The notes under the pieces: model-generated
Seen by the model: only the letters and a program-made list of their open reading frames with translations
Told to the model about the DNA's origin: nothing
Database searches by the model: none
From: UBA1672 sp051967755
GTDB lineage: Bacteria; Pseudomonadota; Alphaproteobacteria; Micavibrionales; Micavibrionaceae
NCBI GenBank assembly: GCA_051967755.1
Contig: JBQDYD010000004.1
Span: 186,001 to 250,000 of the forward strand
Direction of reading: 5' to 3'
Length of the DNA stretch: 64,000 bases
Part shown: positions 31,307-40,933 of the stretch, in pieces
Layout of the letters: each line of letters starts with the position of its first letter
Position numbering within the stretch: the stretch's first letter is position 1
Position numbers and translations under genes: made by a program

Positions 31307-31708
31307 ATGAAATATAACATGATTAGCCATAGCAAGATTCTTGCGGTGGTCTTTCTATGTGTGTTTTGTTTGTGTGTCACTTTTTCCTCAAAAGCATATT
31401 CAGCGCAGTTTTCAGGCGAGTATCTAATTAAAGTATGCTCGATGAATAAGTATGGTGAGGAAATTATAAAAGGCGGTAAGATTGCGTGTCAGGCATATAT
31501 CGCAGGCGTTATTGATTATCATAACATGTTGCGCGCGATGGATTTAACATCTGATATGAACTTTTGTATTCCTAAAGATGTTAGTTTGAATGAAATACAC
31601 ACGCGCGTGTTGGCGTATATGTATGAGCGTGCAAAGTTACACCGAAAGTTCGTCGCGGCGCCTGGCGTTGCGATGGCGTTATTTTCAATCTATCCGTGCG
31701 GTAAATAA
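31307..31708 (+). CDS. Rap1a/Tai-like secreted protein
   Basis: 133 residues with a signal peptide (AVVFLCVFCLCVTFSSKAYS). The ACQAYIAGVIDYHNML ... CIPKDVSLNEIHTRVLAYM pattern, with paired cysteines, matches the Rap1a/Tai immunity-like family. Known Rap proteins neutralise T6SS amidase effectors. Many genomes carry homologues without an effector, as here. Eleven bases after the helicase-module gene, probably one operon. Confidence 0.6.
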   Translation: MKYNMISHSKILAVVFLCVFCLCVTFSSKAYSAQFSGEYLIKVCSMNKYGEEIIKGGKIACQAYIAGVIDYHNMLRAMDLTSDMNFCIPKDVSLNEIHTRVLAYMYERAKLHRKFVAAPGVAMALFSIYPCGK

Positions 31709-31762
31709 AATAGTAAGGTTTTGATTATATTTTAATATGCAGGGACATTTCCGAGTTTTTAA

Positions 31763-32299
31763 ATGATGGATGCACATAAAGATAAATACCAGCATATTAT
31801 CAGGCTGGAGAGGGATACAAAGGATCATATTCTTCCTAAGAATTTCTTTGATATTCTTGTGCACCGTTTTTTCCCTGTCATTAGTTTAATCTATCTTGCG
31901 GCGATTTTAAGTATCGCCATCACAAGCGATAATTTCCTGCAATATATGTTTCTTGATAGAAAAGCCTATTTCATGGGCATCTTTTTGGTGTTCTGGGTGT
32001 CAGGTCCGGCGATTGTCTGGGTTTTGATGGCGGGTAACCCGCTTCTGACCAATGTTGCCGATATGTGGTATAAAATTCTCTCCGGCCTTTTGGTTGTAAC
32101 AATTGCGTTAAGCTATTTCTTATTCCCCGAGGCAAAACTTTATGGGTTGCGTGCGTATTTTGTGCTCTCTACGCCGATTTTCGTTTTGATTTATTATGTC
32201 TTTGTACGTGATAAATTACCCCCAATGGCGGTTTACCCGTTAAATGCGCTGGGCTTTTGTGCTTTGTTCTGGGGGGCGTTTATGGGGGCAGTGGTCTAA
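31763..32299 (+). CDS. five-helix membrane protein, unknown function
   Basis: 178 residues with hydrophobic stretches around 38-55, 70-90, 105-120, 130-147 and 160-178. No recognised domain or catalytic motif. Located between the Rap1a-like gene and a convergent permease whose stop is nine bases away. Confidence 0.55.
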   Translation: MMDAHKDKYQHIIRLERDTKDHILPKNFFDILVHRFFPVISLIYLAAILSIAITSDNFLQYMFLDRKAYFMGIFLVFWVSGPAIVWVLMAGNPLLTNVADMWYKILSGLLVVTIALSYFLFPEAKLYGLRAYFVLSTPIFVLIYYVFVRDKLPPMAVYPLNALGFCALFWGAFMGAVV

Positions 32300-32307
32300 A
32301 AGAAACC

Positions 32308-33387
32308 TTAGCCCGCCATATTCATAAGCCAGCCAATCAATAGAATTTGCGGCACTGTTATCAAAGGCACGGCAAAGGCAAATGCCCATTTTCCTGTGAA
32401 CTCTCTAATCGCTAATAGTTCAGTATAGTCCGTGGCAACGCCCGCCATCAGGAATGTAAAGCCATTCCCCGGGGCATGAGCCGTTGTCACGATTTCACCG
32501 GCAACGGGAGCCGACCCTTCTGAGCATATTTCAATGACTGTCGCCACTAAGAGCGTAATAAACAGGCCAAGCACATTTGGCCCCAGCCAAGCGGCAAATA
32601 TATCAGTGGGTACGAACGTTCTTAGGCTTGCCGCGATAATCGTACCAAACAGAAGCCATTTTATAATTGTTTTGCCGTCACTCCAGCCGCTAGAAAGGAT
32701 ACCTATTGTGCCTTTTACGGACGGGCTGGCGTTCTTAAACGCGTTTTTTATTCCGCTGATTAAGCTCACGTTTTTTGGTTTTTCAGGGGTGTTAGGGTTT
32801 TCGGGGAAAAATCCCGCTCTTGTCATTTGTTGTAAAATTACGCCCGTTACAACCGCAATCACCATGGAGCCCAAAATATATAAGAGCGTGAATTTCAACC
32901 CAATTAATCCAATCAATACCAGTGTCAGGGAAACGGAATTCCAAGGGCTTGAAACCAAAAAAGTCACAACCTGCGCATAGCTGACGCCGCGTTCATAGAG
33001 TTTCGCCGCAACTAATAAAATGCCGTGACAGCATAAATCAAGGAGTAGTCCGCCGATGACGGCTCTGATTAATCCTGAGAATGTATCGCTGCGGCCCATA
33101 AGATTGGTGAAATAATCACGCGGAATTCTATTCATAAAGCCAATGACAACAATACCAATGGCCACGCCCCACCACATTGTTAATAATATTTGAGAGGAGG
33201 CATGCGCAAAATCATGCAAATATTCAGGCGTATTGATGGATAGAACATGCAACAGGGCATTTGCGCCTATGGTTAAAACCAAGGTTAAGATGCTGAGTGA
33301 TAGAATGATATCTATCTTCTGCTTACCGTTATTGCAGGGATTTTGTGTACTGCCGGGGCAGCATTTGCTTTTGATTTGTGTGGTCAT
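32308..33387 (-). CDS. ArsP/DUF318-family permease
   Basis: 359 residues, eight or more helices in two halves. LLDLCCHGILLVAAKLYERGVS and EICSEGSAPVAGEIV are the repeated Cys-containing motifs of the ArsP_1 (DUF318) family, with VSSPWNSVSLTLVL between. Some members export trivalent methylarsenicals, but most are uncharacterised. A Cys-rich N-terminus (KCCPGSTQNPC) may bind metal. Nine bases downstream of the polyprenyl synthase, so in one transcript with it. Confidence 0.8.
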   Translation of the reverse strand: MTTQIKSKCCPGSTQNPCNNGKQKIDIILSLSILTLVLTIGANALLHVLSINTPEYLHDFAHASSQILLTMWWGVAIGIVVIGFMNRIPRDYFTNLMGRSDTFSGLIRAVIGGLLLDLCCHGILLVAAKLYERGVSYAQVVTFLVSSPWNSVSLTLVLIGLIGLKFTLLYILGSMVIAVVTGVILQQMTRAGFFPENPNTPEKPKNVSLISGIKNAFKNASPSVKGTIGILSSGWSDGKTIIKWLLFGTIIAASLRTFVPTDIFAAWLGPNVLGLFITLLVATVIEICSEGSAPVAGEIVTTAHAPGNGFTFLMAGVATDYTELLAIREFTGKWAFAFAVPLITVPQILLIGWLMNMAG

Positions 33388-33396
33388 CTCGCAATC

Positions 33397-34425
33397 CTAC
33401 GAGCTACGGGATAAAACGTAATCGGTTAAATCTGCAAGAAGTACTTTATAGGGGCCGTTCGGGACGCTTACCAATGCAGATTTTGCATCGCGTGCATATT
33501 GTTCGGCCAAATCCATGGTTTTATCAAAGCACTTATGTTTTCTGATCAATGTGAGTGCATGATCAAAATCATCATCTGTTTGTTGTTTATCGCCAAGCGT
33601 TCTCTGCCAGAACGCTTTTTCCTCGTCTGAACCGCTTTGAATTGCGAAAATGACGGGTGCGGTCATTTTGCCTTCTCTAAAGTCATCGCCGATTTCTTTG
33701 CCGAGTTTGGTTTGGTCGGCATTGTAATCAAGCGCATCATCAATAATTTGAAACGCAACCCCGATATCAGTGCCATAGCGTTTCATTGCTGTGCGCTCTT
33801 CCTCTGATGCGCCGGATAGAACAGGCCCAACTTCACAGGAGGCAGCGAATAAAGCGGCCGTTTTGGATTCGATCACTTTTAGATATGAGTCTAAGGTCGT
33901 ATCGACATCATTGGTGGTCGAAAGTTGGAGGACTTCGCCTTGTGCAATGATTGCCGCTGCGTCGGATAATATCGATAAAATTTCAAGTGATCCGCTTGTC
34001 ACCATCATCTGGAAAGATTTAGAGAAAAGAAAGTCACCAACCAAGACGCTGGCTTGGTTACCAAATATTAAATTGGCGGCCTGCTGGCCTCTGCGCTCCA
34101 GGCTTTCATCAACGACATCATCATGAAGAAGTGTTGCCGTATGAATAAATTCAACTGCAGCAGCCAGGTGATAGGACTTATCCATGGGGCCGTTAAAAAT
34201 GCTCGTCGAAGCAAGTGTTAGTAACGGACGAATTCTTTTTCCACCTGCCGCAATCAGGTACTGCGCCAACTGAGGGATCAGGGAAACATCAGATTGCATG
34301 TTTTCCAGAATGATGCGATTTACTTCGCGCATGTCATCTTCTAAAAGTTCAGACATGGTCGATAGCGGATTTTTTATATCCGCCTTGTTTTTATTCACAA
34401 TATGGCTTGATTGTGTTTGCATCAT
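33397..34425 (-). CDS. ispB: long-chain polyprenyl diphosphate synthase
   Basis: 342 residues. The first Asp-rich motif LLHDDVVDE lies at about 91-99 and the second, FQIIDDALDYNAD, at about 215-227; GGKRIRPLL is the IPP site. Makes the C40-C50 side chain of ubiquinone from FPP and IPP. The residue before the first motif suggests a long product. The start could be Met24 (MSELLEDDM). The second prenyl synthase of the window (63697) is the short-chain type. Confidence 0.88.
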   Translation of the reverse strand: MMQTQSSHIVNKNKADIKNPLSTMSELLEDDMREVNRIILENMQSDVSLIPQLAQYLIAAGGKRIRPLLTLASTSIFNGPMDKSYHLAAAVEFIHTATLLHDDVVDESLERRGQQAANLIFGNQASVLVGDFLFSKSFQMMVTSGSLEILSILSDAAAIIAQGEVLQLSTTNDVDTTLDSYLKVIESKTAALFAASCEVGPVLSGASEEERTAMKRYGTDIGVAFQIIDDALDYNADQTKLGKEIGDDFREGKMTAPVIFAIQSGSDEEKAFWQRTLGDKQQTDDDFDHALTLIRKHKCFDKTMDLAEQYARDAKSALVSVPNGPYKVLLADLTDYVLSRSS

Positions 34426-34484
34426 AACGCTTTAAACCAGCTTTTGATGGTTGGGGCAAGACATAATATGAATAAATGCAAATT

Positions 34485-35054
34485 CTAATCAATAGAGCCA
34501 AAAGAACGTGAATTTAAAGTGCCTTTTGTTTCTTGGGCATCCTTATATCGCTTAAGAATGCCTGCGATGCCTGTGGGATCTTTATTCTCTTCTTCGGCGC
34601 TCTCTTCTGTGGTTTCTTCTTGTGACTCAGTTGGTTGATCGTCTTTGGCGTCGGATGTTTTTGTATCATCTGCGTCTTTGTCTTCAGAATTATTTTTATC
34701 TTCGCTGTCTTTAGATGATTCTTCTTTGTTCTTTTTTGCGTCTTCAGCAAGTTTCTTATATTTGTTCCAAATTTTTTGACGCTGGGTTAGGTTTTCCTCT
34801 TCATCGTCAGTGCTTGCTTCATCATTTTCTTTTTTTTCATCATCTTTAGCGTCTTCTTTTTCGCTGTTTTTATCCGCACCATAATCCGGTGTGTTCCAGC
34901 GCTTTGTTTGCATCATTGTTTTTTTATTTACGCTTTCTTTGATTTGTTCGTAGAGCAGGCTCTCAGAGATTTCATCCTCCGCGGCAGACGGAAAAGAAAG
35001 AGTTGTGATACAAAGTAAAATAGCGAGGTATAATACTTTTATATTATTGTGCAT
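34485..35054 (-). CDS. acidic low-complexity secreted protein
   Basis: 189 residues from ATG 35054, preceded by GAGGA; the frame opens 21 codons earlier. Signal peptide VLYLAILLCITTLSFPSAA. The middle 90 residues are almost entirely Asp, Glu, Lys, Ser and Thr (DSEDKNNSEDKDADD style) and must be disordered. The end, PTGIAGILKRYKDAQET, may form a helix. Function unknown. Confidence 0.6.
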   Translation of the reverse strand: MHNNIKVLYLAILLCITTLSFPSAAEDEISESLLYEQIKESVNKKTMMQTKRWNTPDYGADKNSEKEDAKDDEKKENDEASTDDEEENLTQRQKIWNKYKKLAEDAKKNKEESSKDSEDKNNSEDKDADDTKTSDAKDDQPTESQEETTEESAEEENKDPTGIAGILKRYKDAQETKGTLNSRSFGSID

Positions 35055-35099
35055 GGCTGTATCCTCAGCTGGTGATGCTATTGAGGTTAGATTAGGGAT

Positions 35100-35633
35100 T
35101 TGTCTGAGGTTATGCAAGATTCGTCATATCAAATTGATCTGTTATGTTCTGAATATGAGCGTGCGTTTCAAGAATTCATTATTAGCAACAGGTTCTTTGG
35201 CAATGATCAACAATATTATGACCGTTGTCTGGAAAGAATGGAACTTAATGAGCTTGAGGTCGTTGTCGCCGTAATCGAAGAACAGGTTGTCGGTTACTGC
35301 TTGTTAAACTGGGGGCCCAAATATGCTTATTTCAAAAAGTTTGAATTGCCCGAGATTCAGGATTTGAATGTAGAGGGTAAATTCAGACGTCAGGGAATAG
35401 GCGCAGCGATTATCGATTTATGTGAAAAATATGCCATGAAAAAAGGGCATGCAGAAATGGGTATTGGTGTTGGTTTGGATTCCTCTTTTGGTGCGGCGCA
35501 GCGATTATATGCTCGCTTAGGCTATATCCCTGATGGGCAGGGCATAAGCTATGACAGGAAACAGGTGGCGGTCGGTGAGTTTCGTCCGATTGATGAGAAT
35601 CTATGTCTCATGATGACGCGAAAGCTGAAATAA
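35100..35633 (+). CDS. GNAT-family acetyltransferase
   Basis: 177 residues from a TTG start, with an ATG at codon 5 (35112) as alternative. Motif A is present as LNVEGKFRRQGIGAAIIDLCEKYA (acetyl-CoA pyrophosphate loop RRQGIG), and motif B as GAAQRLYARLGYIPDG. Substrate unknown. Divergent from the acidic secreted protein, with 45 bases between. Confidence 0.82.
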   Translation: MSEVMQDSSYQIDLLCSEYERAFQEFIISNRFFGNDQQYYDRCLERMELNELEVVVAVIEEQVVGYCLLNWGPKYAYFKKFELPEIQDLNVEGKFRRQGIGAAIIDLCEKYAMKKGHAEMGIGVGLDSSFGAAQRLYARLGYIPDGQGISYDRKQVAVGEFRPIDENLCLMMTRKLK

Positions 35634-35746
35634 GCGCATTTTTATGGATTTTCTGGGATTAAAACCTTCCTTTTTTCCAACAAAGTGTGTTAAACCGAAG
35701 ACCGTTTTAAGATTTTTTTTAAATTTAAATCAGGAGCATGTGTTAC

Positions 35747-38452
35747 ATGACTAAATGGGTCTATTCATTCGGTAAAGACAAAAACGACGGCGATGCATCT
35801 ATGCGTAACCTTCTAGGTGGTAAGGGATGTAATTTGGCAGAAATGGCATCTTTGGGGTTGCCGGTGCCTCCGGGCTTTACAATCACGACCGAAGTCTGCA
35901 CGCAGTATTATGATAACGGTCATAAATATCCTGATGAGTTAGCGCAACAAGTTGATGACGCATTGAAACAGGTTGAAGCCACAATGGGTATGGAGTTCGG
36001 TAATCCTGAAAATCCGCTTTTGGTTTCTGTTCGTTCGGGTGCGCGTGTTTCTATGCCGGGTATGATGGACACGGTTCTTAACCTTGGTTTGAATGATATT
36101 ACAGTTGACGGCCTTGCGAAAAAATCCGGTGATGAGCGTTTTGCTTGGGATTCATATCGTCGCTTTATCCAAATGTATGGTGATGTTGTGATGGGGCTAG
36201 ATCATCATGATTTTGAAGACATTTTGGACACCTATAAGCGTGATGAGGATATTGCACAAGATACAGACATTGATGCCGCAGGTTGGAAGGATATCGTTAA
36301 GGAATATAAAGACCTTGTTCAGCGTGAATTGGGCACACCATTCCCTGATGATCCTAAAGAACAACTTTGGGGCGCGATTAGTGCGGTTTTCAAATCTTGG
36401 ATGGTGCCGCGCGCAATAACATATCGCCGCATTAATGAAATCCCGGAAAGCTGGGGCACGGCGGTGAATGTACAGTCGATGGTCTTCGGTAATATGGGTA
36501 ATGATTGTGCAACAGGTGTTGCCTTTACACGCGACCCGTCAACAGGTGAAAACTTCTTCTACGGTGAATATCTTGTAAATGCGCAAGGTGAAGATGTTGT
36601 GGCAGGGATCAGAACGCCTCAATCCTTGACAATACAGGGCCGTGAAAAAGAGGGCGGTAAGCTTCCTTCAATGGAAGAAACAATGCCTGAAGTATTTAAA
36701 CAGTTAGACGATCTTCGTCATAAGCTGGAGCAGCATTATCGCGATGTGCAGGATATTGAATTTACCGTGCAGCAGGGTAATCTTTACATGCTTCAGACCC
36801 GTACAGGTAAACGTACTGCGGCGGCGGCGCTGAAAATTGCCGTTGATATGGTTGAAGAAGGTTTGATTACACAAGAAGAAGCGCTTCTTCGTATTGAGCC
36901 ACAATCGCTTGATCAATTGTTGCACCCGACATTAGACCCGAAAGCAGAGCGTAATGTGATTTCAAAAGGTCTGCCGGCATCACCCGGTGCGGCTTATGGT
37001 AAGGTTGTGTTTAGCGCGGATGACGCCGAAGTGAAGGCGCATGCGGATGAGCCTGTGATTCTATGTCGTCAGGAAACATCACCTGAAGATATTCACGGTA
37101 TGCATGCCTCGAATGGTATTTTGACATCACGTGGTGGTATGACATCACATGCGGCCGTTGTCGCACGCGGTATGGGTAAGCCATGTGTCGCGGGGGCAGG
37201 GGATCTGTATATCGATCAAAAGGAAAAAGTGATCCGTAAGGGTGACTTGGAAATTAAAGAAGGTGAGATGATTACCATTGATGGCGGTACAGGTGAAGTG
37301 ATGCTTGGTGAAGTGCCAACAATCAAGCCTGAGCTATCCGGTGACTTTGGCACTTTAATGCAGTGGGCGGATGAACGCCGCACAATGAAAGTACGCGCGA
37401 ATGCCGAAACACCACTTGATGCGCAAACTGCGCGTGACTTTGGCGCGGAAGGTATCGGTCTTTGCCGCACAGAGCACATGTTCTTTGACGCAGAGCGTAT
37501 TCAAAATGTTCGTGAAATGATCTTTGCGACAGATGAAAGTGAACGTCGTAGCGCGCTTGAGAAGCTTCTTCCGGCGCAGCGCGATGATTTTGAGAAACTG
37601 TTCGAAATTATGAGCGGTTTGCCAATCACAGTGCGTTTGCTTGACCCGCCTTTGCATGAGTTTTTACCGCATTCAGCCGAGGATATCACAACATTCTCAA
37701 AAGGTGCTGATATCCCGGAAGATCAGGTAAGGCTGCGTCTTGCTGAGCTGACTGAAACGAATCCGATGCTTGGGCATCGTGGCTGTCGTTTGGGTATTAC
37801 ATTCCCTGAAATCTACGAAATGCAGGCGCGCGCAATCTTTGAAGCGGCTGTGAACGTAGATACCAAAACAGGCGAAGGTATTATCCCTGAAGTGATGATT
37901 CCACTTGTTGGTGCGGCAAAAGAATTGGATTTGATGCGCCAAGTCGTTGATAACGCCGCGAAAGCTGTGTTTGAAGAAAAGGGTAAGTCCGTTGAATACC
38001 TTGTCGGTACGATGATTGAACTACCACGTGCGGCGCTGACTGCTGATAAAATTGCAAAACACGCTGATTTCTTCAGCTTTGGTACAAATGACCTAACGCA
38101 AACTGCGCTGGGGATGAGCCGTGATGACGCGTCCAGCTTCTTGCCATATTACACAGACAAGGGCATCTATGAACGCGATCCTTTTGTGTCTATGGATACC
38201 GAAGGTGTTGGTGCGCTTGTTGATATTGCGCAAGAGAAGGGCCGTCAGGTCAATGCAGATATCAAGCTTGGTATTTGTGGTGAGCATGGCGGAGATCCGG
38301 CATCGATCGCATTTTGTGAACAAATTAACCTGACATATGTGTCATGTTCACCATATCGTGTGCCGATCGCACGTTTGGCGGCCTGTCAGGCGGCAATTAA
38401 GGCAGGCAATGCCAAAGGCGTTGTTGAGCTTAAAGATAAGAAGAGTGCTTAA
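35747..38452 (+). CDS. ppdK: pyruvate, phosphate dikinase
   Basis: 901 residues from ATG 35747; CAGGAG lies ten bases upstream, whereas ATG 35738 sits against it. The N-terminal ATP-grasp contains LLGGKGCNLAEMA. The phosphohistidine domain has GGMTSHAAVVARGMGKPCV with the swivelling His. The C-terminal PEP domain has LGICGEHGGDP with the catalytic Cys. Interconverts pyruvate and PEP using ATP and Pi. In an organism like this it probably serves gluconeogenesis or a PPi-linked glycolysis. Confidence 0.97.
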   Translation: MTKWVYSFGKDKNDGDASMRNLLGGKGCNLAEMASLGLPVPPGFTITTEVCTQYYDNGHKYPDELAQQVDDALKQVEATMGMEFGNPENPLLVSVRSGARVSMPGMMDTVLNLGLNDITVDGLAKKSGDERFAWDSYRRFIQMYGDVVMGLDHHDFEDILDTYKRDEDIAQDTDIDAAGWKDIVKEYKDLVQRELGTPFPDDPKEQLWGAISAVFKSWMVPRAITYRRINEIPESWGTAVNVQSMVFGNMGNDCATGVAFTRDPSTGENFFYGEYLVNAQGEDVVAGIRTPQSLTIQGREKEGGKLPSMEETMPEVFKQLDDLRHKLEQHYRDVQDIEFTVQQGNLYMLQTRTGKRTAAAALKIAVDMVEEGLITQEEALLRIEPQSLDQLLHPTLDPKAERNVISKGLPASPGAAYGKVVFSADDAEVKAHADEPVILCRQETSPEDIHGMHASNGILTSRGGMTSHAAVVARGMGKPCVAGAGDLYIDQKEKVIRKGDLEIKEGEMITIDGGTGEVMLGEVPTIKPELSGDFGTLMQWADERRTMKVRANAETPLDAQTARDFGAEGIGLCRTEHMFFDAERIQNVREMIFATDESERRSALEKLLPAQRDDFEKLFEIMSGLPITVRLLDPPLHEFLPHSAEDITTFSKGADIPEDQVRLRLAELTETNPMLGHRGCRLGITFPEIYEMQARAIFEAAVNVDTKTGEGIIPEVMIPLVGAAKELDLMRQVVDNAAKAVFEEKGKSVEYLVGTMIELPRAALTADKIAKHADFFSFGTNDLTQTALGMSRDDASSFLPYYTDKGIYERDPFVSMDTEGVGALVDIAQEKGRQVNADIKLGICGEHGGDPASIAFCEQINLTYVSCSPYRVPIARLAACQAAIKAGNAKGVVELKDKKSA

Positions 38453-38489
38453 TTTAAGCGCTCTTTCCATTAAACAGGAGGAGTGTGTA

Positions 38490-39155
38490 ATGCGTTTATT
38501 CACATTAGTTATTGTGGGGCTATGTGCTTTTGCAACTGTATCTTATGCAGATAGCCGATCTGATTATTATCAAGAATGTATGAAGTACAGGAAGTCAGAT
38601 GGGTTTTGCACTTGCGCAGTTGGAGAGCCTTATGATGCTCTCATGGCCGAGAATACAGTAAGTACGAACCAATCATCGTTAATGACACAACTTGAAGACG
38701 CTGAAAGACAATATCAAGCGGCATACGATCACGAACTGGAGCGTGGCGGTATCACGCCATCTCAGTTAGATATGGTTTGTCAGGTTGTAGAAGAGTATTA
38801 TAACTTTCTTGATTCGATTGATGTCGATTATAAGAGCGCAATGACAAGCACAGGTAAAAAAAGTCATGGTTTTGTGCCTTCATCCTCTGAAGATAGGCAG
38901 GCGATGATGCTAAAGCGTAAGGAATTAAGTCAACGTATACATCATTTAAATCATGATTTTCAATCTAATGGTGCTTATGGTGCTTTATCGTCTCTTGGCA
39001 GTGGAACATGTGTTATGGAGCTTCGAGTTAAGTGGCTACAGGAACGTCTTGCACGCGAAAGTCAGGCCAATCCAAAAGAAGCAGAGGTAACGCCTTCCTT
39101 TCCAATTAAAAAATTGATTAGTCGCGCTTATAAAGCATGTTCAGGCCGGTTATAA
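38490..39155 (+). CDS. secreted Cys-containing protein, unknown function
   Basis: 221 residues from ATG 38490, with a strong AGGAGGAG site. Signal peptide RLFTLVIVGLCAFATVSYA. Cysteines at YQECMKY, GFCTCAV, DMVCQV, GTCVMEL and KACSGRL suggest disulfides. Largely helical otherwise. No recognised family. Last six bases overlap the convergent ygfZ. Confidence 0.6.
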   Translation: MRLFTLVIVGLCAFATVSYADSRSDYYQECMKYRKSDGFCTCAVGEPYDALMAENTVSTNQSSLMTQLEDAERQYQAAYDHELERGGITPSQLDMVCQVVEEYYNFLDSIDVDYKSAMTSTGKKSHGFVPSSSEDRQAMMLKRKELSQRIHHLNHDFQSNGAYGALSSLGSGTCVMELRVKWLQERLARESQANPKEAEVTPSFPIKKLISRAYKACSGRL

Positions 39156-39914
39156 AACTTTCTCTGCAAAGCTGTCTTTGATCAACGCAATGCCGAGCTC
39201 ATTACATGATGAGCGCATTTCACCGACATTCTTATTTTCAAATTCGATCGCATCACCCGCTTTGGGAAATGTTTTCATGCCAAATGTAGCAGGTGTAACC
39301 GTGTATAAGTGCTTTTTACCCAACCCCCGATAATGCATACGCGCTGTAAGCTCTTGGCCGATATAACATCCTTTTTCATAGGATACCGCGTTTAGTTGGT
39401 CTAAGCGGGCCTCGTCCATTGTGGATTTCTTTGGCTCCATATCGCGGCTGCCGTCCGGTACGGTCAGTGAAATACGGGTCAGATCCCAGTCTTGCCAATT
39501 TCCTTCTATTATATCTTTTGGCTTTTCAAATGACCTGTAGCCCATATCAGGGTGCCTTGGGTCTTTATATCCGTACTTATCTGTGCCGAAAATGGCGTAC
39601 AGGTCGGTGTGATCGTCTATGGTGATGTTAACATCACGCCTTAGCTTATACATATTGAGCATCTGAGCCAGATCCTTCAGGCGACTGCCGCCTTCGCAAT
39701 CCATGATGAGGGCTTCATCTTGTTCATGTATAAAGAAATCAAACATGAACTTACCCTGCGGGGATAACAGACAGGAATACAGGCATGTTTCGGGGGTAAG
39801 TCTCTCTATGTCATTTGTAATGAGCGCTTGTAAAAAATCCTTACGCTCTATCCCCGAAATTTTGAGGGTTCCTCGCCCTTTAAGGGTTGTGAAAAACGGT
39901 TGCTGTGTCATCAT
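39150..39914 (-). CDS. ygfZ: YgfZ/GcvT-like folate-binding Fe-S protein
   Basis: 254 residues from ATG 39914 (39911 also possible). The family signature KGCYIGQELTARMHYRG, with its invariant cysteine, lies at about 190-206. The N-terminal folate-binding fold follows the GcvT pattern (FLQALITNDIERL). Involved in Fe-S cluster assembly or repair. The start is only six bases from the divergent GT9 start, so at least one transcript must be nearly leaderless or begin inside the other gene. Confidence 0.87.
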   Translation of the reverse strand: MMTQQPFFTTLKGRGTLKISGIERKDFLQALITNDIERLTPETCLYSCLLSPQGKFMFDFFIHEQDEALIMDCEGGSRLKDLAQMLNMYKLRRDVNITIDDHTDLYAIFGTDKYGYKDPRHPDMGYRSFEKPKDIIEGNWQDWDLTRISLTVPDGSRDMEPKKSTMDEARLDQLNAVSYEKGCYIGQELTARMHYRGLGKKHLYTVTPATFGMKTFPKAGDAIEFENKNVGEMRSSCNELGIALIKDSFAEKVL

Positions 39915-39920
39915 GTACCT

Positions 39921-40895
39921 ATGAATTTCCAATCAGATGTTAATACTGTTCTCTTTATTACCTCAAGCCGAATAGGTGATGCGGTGTTATCATCTGGCCT
40001 GCTCAATTTTGTACATGAACATTACCCAAATGCAAAGGTGACAATTTGCTGCGGCCCGCTTGCGGTTTCTTTATTTGAGGGGTACCCAAATTTAGACCGC
40101 ATAATTCCCGTTAAAAAACAAAAATATAACAAACATTGGTTTGATGTGTGGCGGGAGATTTATCGGCAAAAGTTCGATGTTGTTATCGACCTGCGCAACT
40201 CTATTGTCTCGCGTTTGGTGCGGGCACGTTCGCGTTATATTTATGGTGGTGCAATCGATAAAGGGCAACATAAGGTTATTCAAAATGCTTCTGTGCTACG
40301 GCTCAAGGGGGATCAGGTTCCCAACCCCAAATTATGGTTTACGCAGGATCAAAAAGATCGTGCTCGTTCACTGGTAACAGGTGACGGCGTTGTGTTGGGT
40401 GTTGGCCCGTCTGCAAACTGGGCGGGGAAGACGTGGCCAGCGGAGCGTTTTATCGATGTGATTGATTGGTTGACCTCGGAGGGTGGCTTGATGGCGGGCG
40501 CGCAGATAGCGGTCTTTGCTGCGCCGGGTGAGGAAGATGTCGCATATTCTGTTTTAAACACAGTGCCGGCGGACAGGCAGATTGATGTGATCGCCAAAAC
40601 AGATCCGGGGACAGCCGCGGCGTGTTTGTCTTTATGTGATTTTTATTTAGGGAACGATTCCGGGTTAATGCATTGCGCCGCCGCGGTCGGGGTGCCTACG
40701 GTAGGGGTTTTTGGCCCTAGCTATCCGCATCTTTATGCACCTTGGGGGGATCAATGCGCGTATGTTTCAACACCTGAAAGCTTTGATGAGTTGATTGATT
40801 ATGATGGCTATAGCTCTTCTACATGTGGGTGTTTGATGGAAAGTTTAACTGTCGATATGGTAAAGCAGGCCATAGAAAAAAACTGGCCGAAATAA
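39921..40895 (+). CDS. GT9 heptosyltransferase-like glycosyltransferase
   Basis: 324 residues from ATG 39921. N-terminal SRIGDAVLSSGLLN, middle GVGPSANWAGKTWP and C-terminal YLGNDSGLMHCAAAVGVPTVGVFG mark ADP-heptose:LPS heptosyltransferase-type enzymes (WaaC/WaaF/WaaQ group). Adds a core sugar to LPS on the cytoplasmic face. Which step it performs cannot be decided. Followed by a good terminator. Confidence 0.85.
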   Translation: MNFQSDVNTVLFITSSRIGDAVLSSGLLNFVHEHYPNAKVTICCGPLAVSLFEGYPNLDRIIPVKKQKYNKHWFDVWREIYRQKFDVVIDLRNSIVSRLVRARSRYIYGGAIDKGQHKVIQNASVLRLKGDQVPNPKLWFTQDQKDRARSLVTGDGVVLGVGPSANWAGKTWPAERFIDVIDWLTSEGGLMAGAQIAVFAAPGEEDVAYSVLNTVPADRQIDVIAKTDPGTAAACLSLCDFYLGNDSGLMHCAAAVGVPTVGVFGPSYPHLYAPWGDQCAYVSTPESFDELIDYDGYSSSTCGCLMESLTVDMVKQAIEKNWPK

Positions 40896-40920
40896 ACGGC
40901 CAGCTTTTATTGTCTTTTTT
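40883..40920 (+). terminator. terminator of the GT9 gene
   Basis: CTGGCCG-AAATAAA-CGGCCAG, a 7-bp stem, then CTTTTATTGTCTTTTTT. The stem begins inside the last codons of the gene. Confidence 0.8.
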
Positions 40921-40933
40921 AACGAGGAAACTT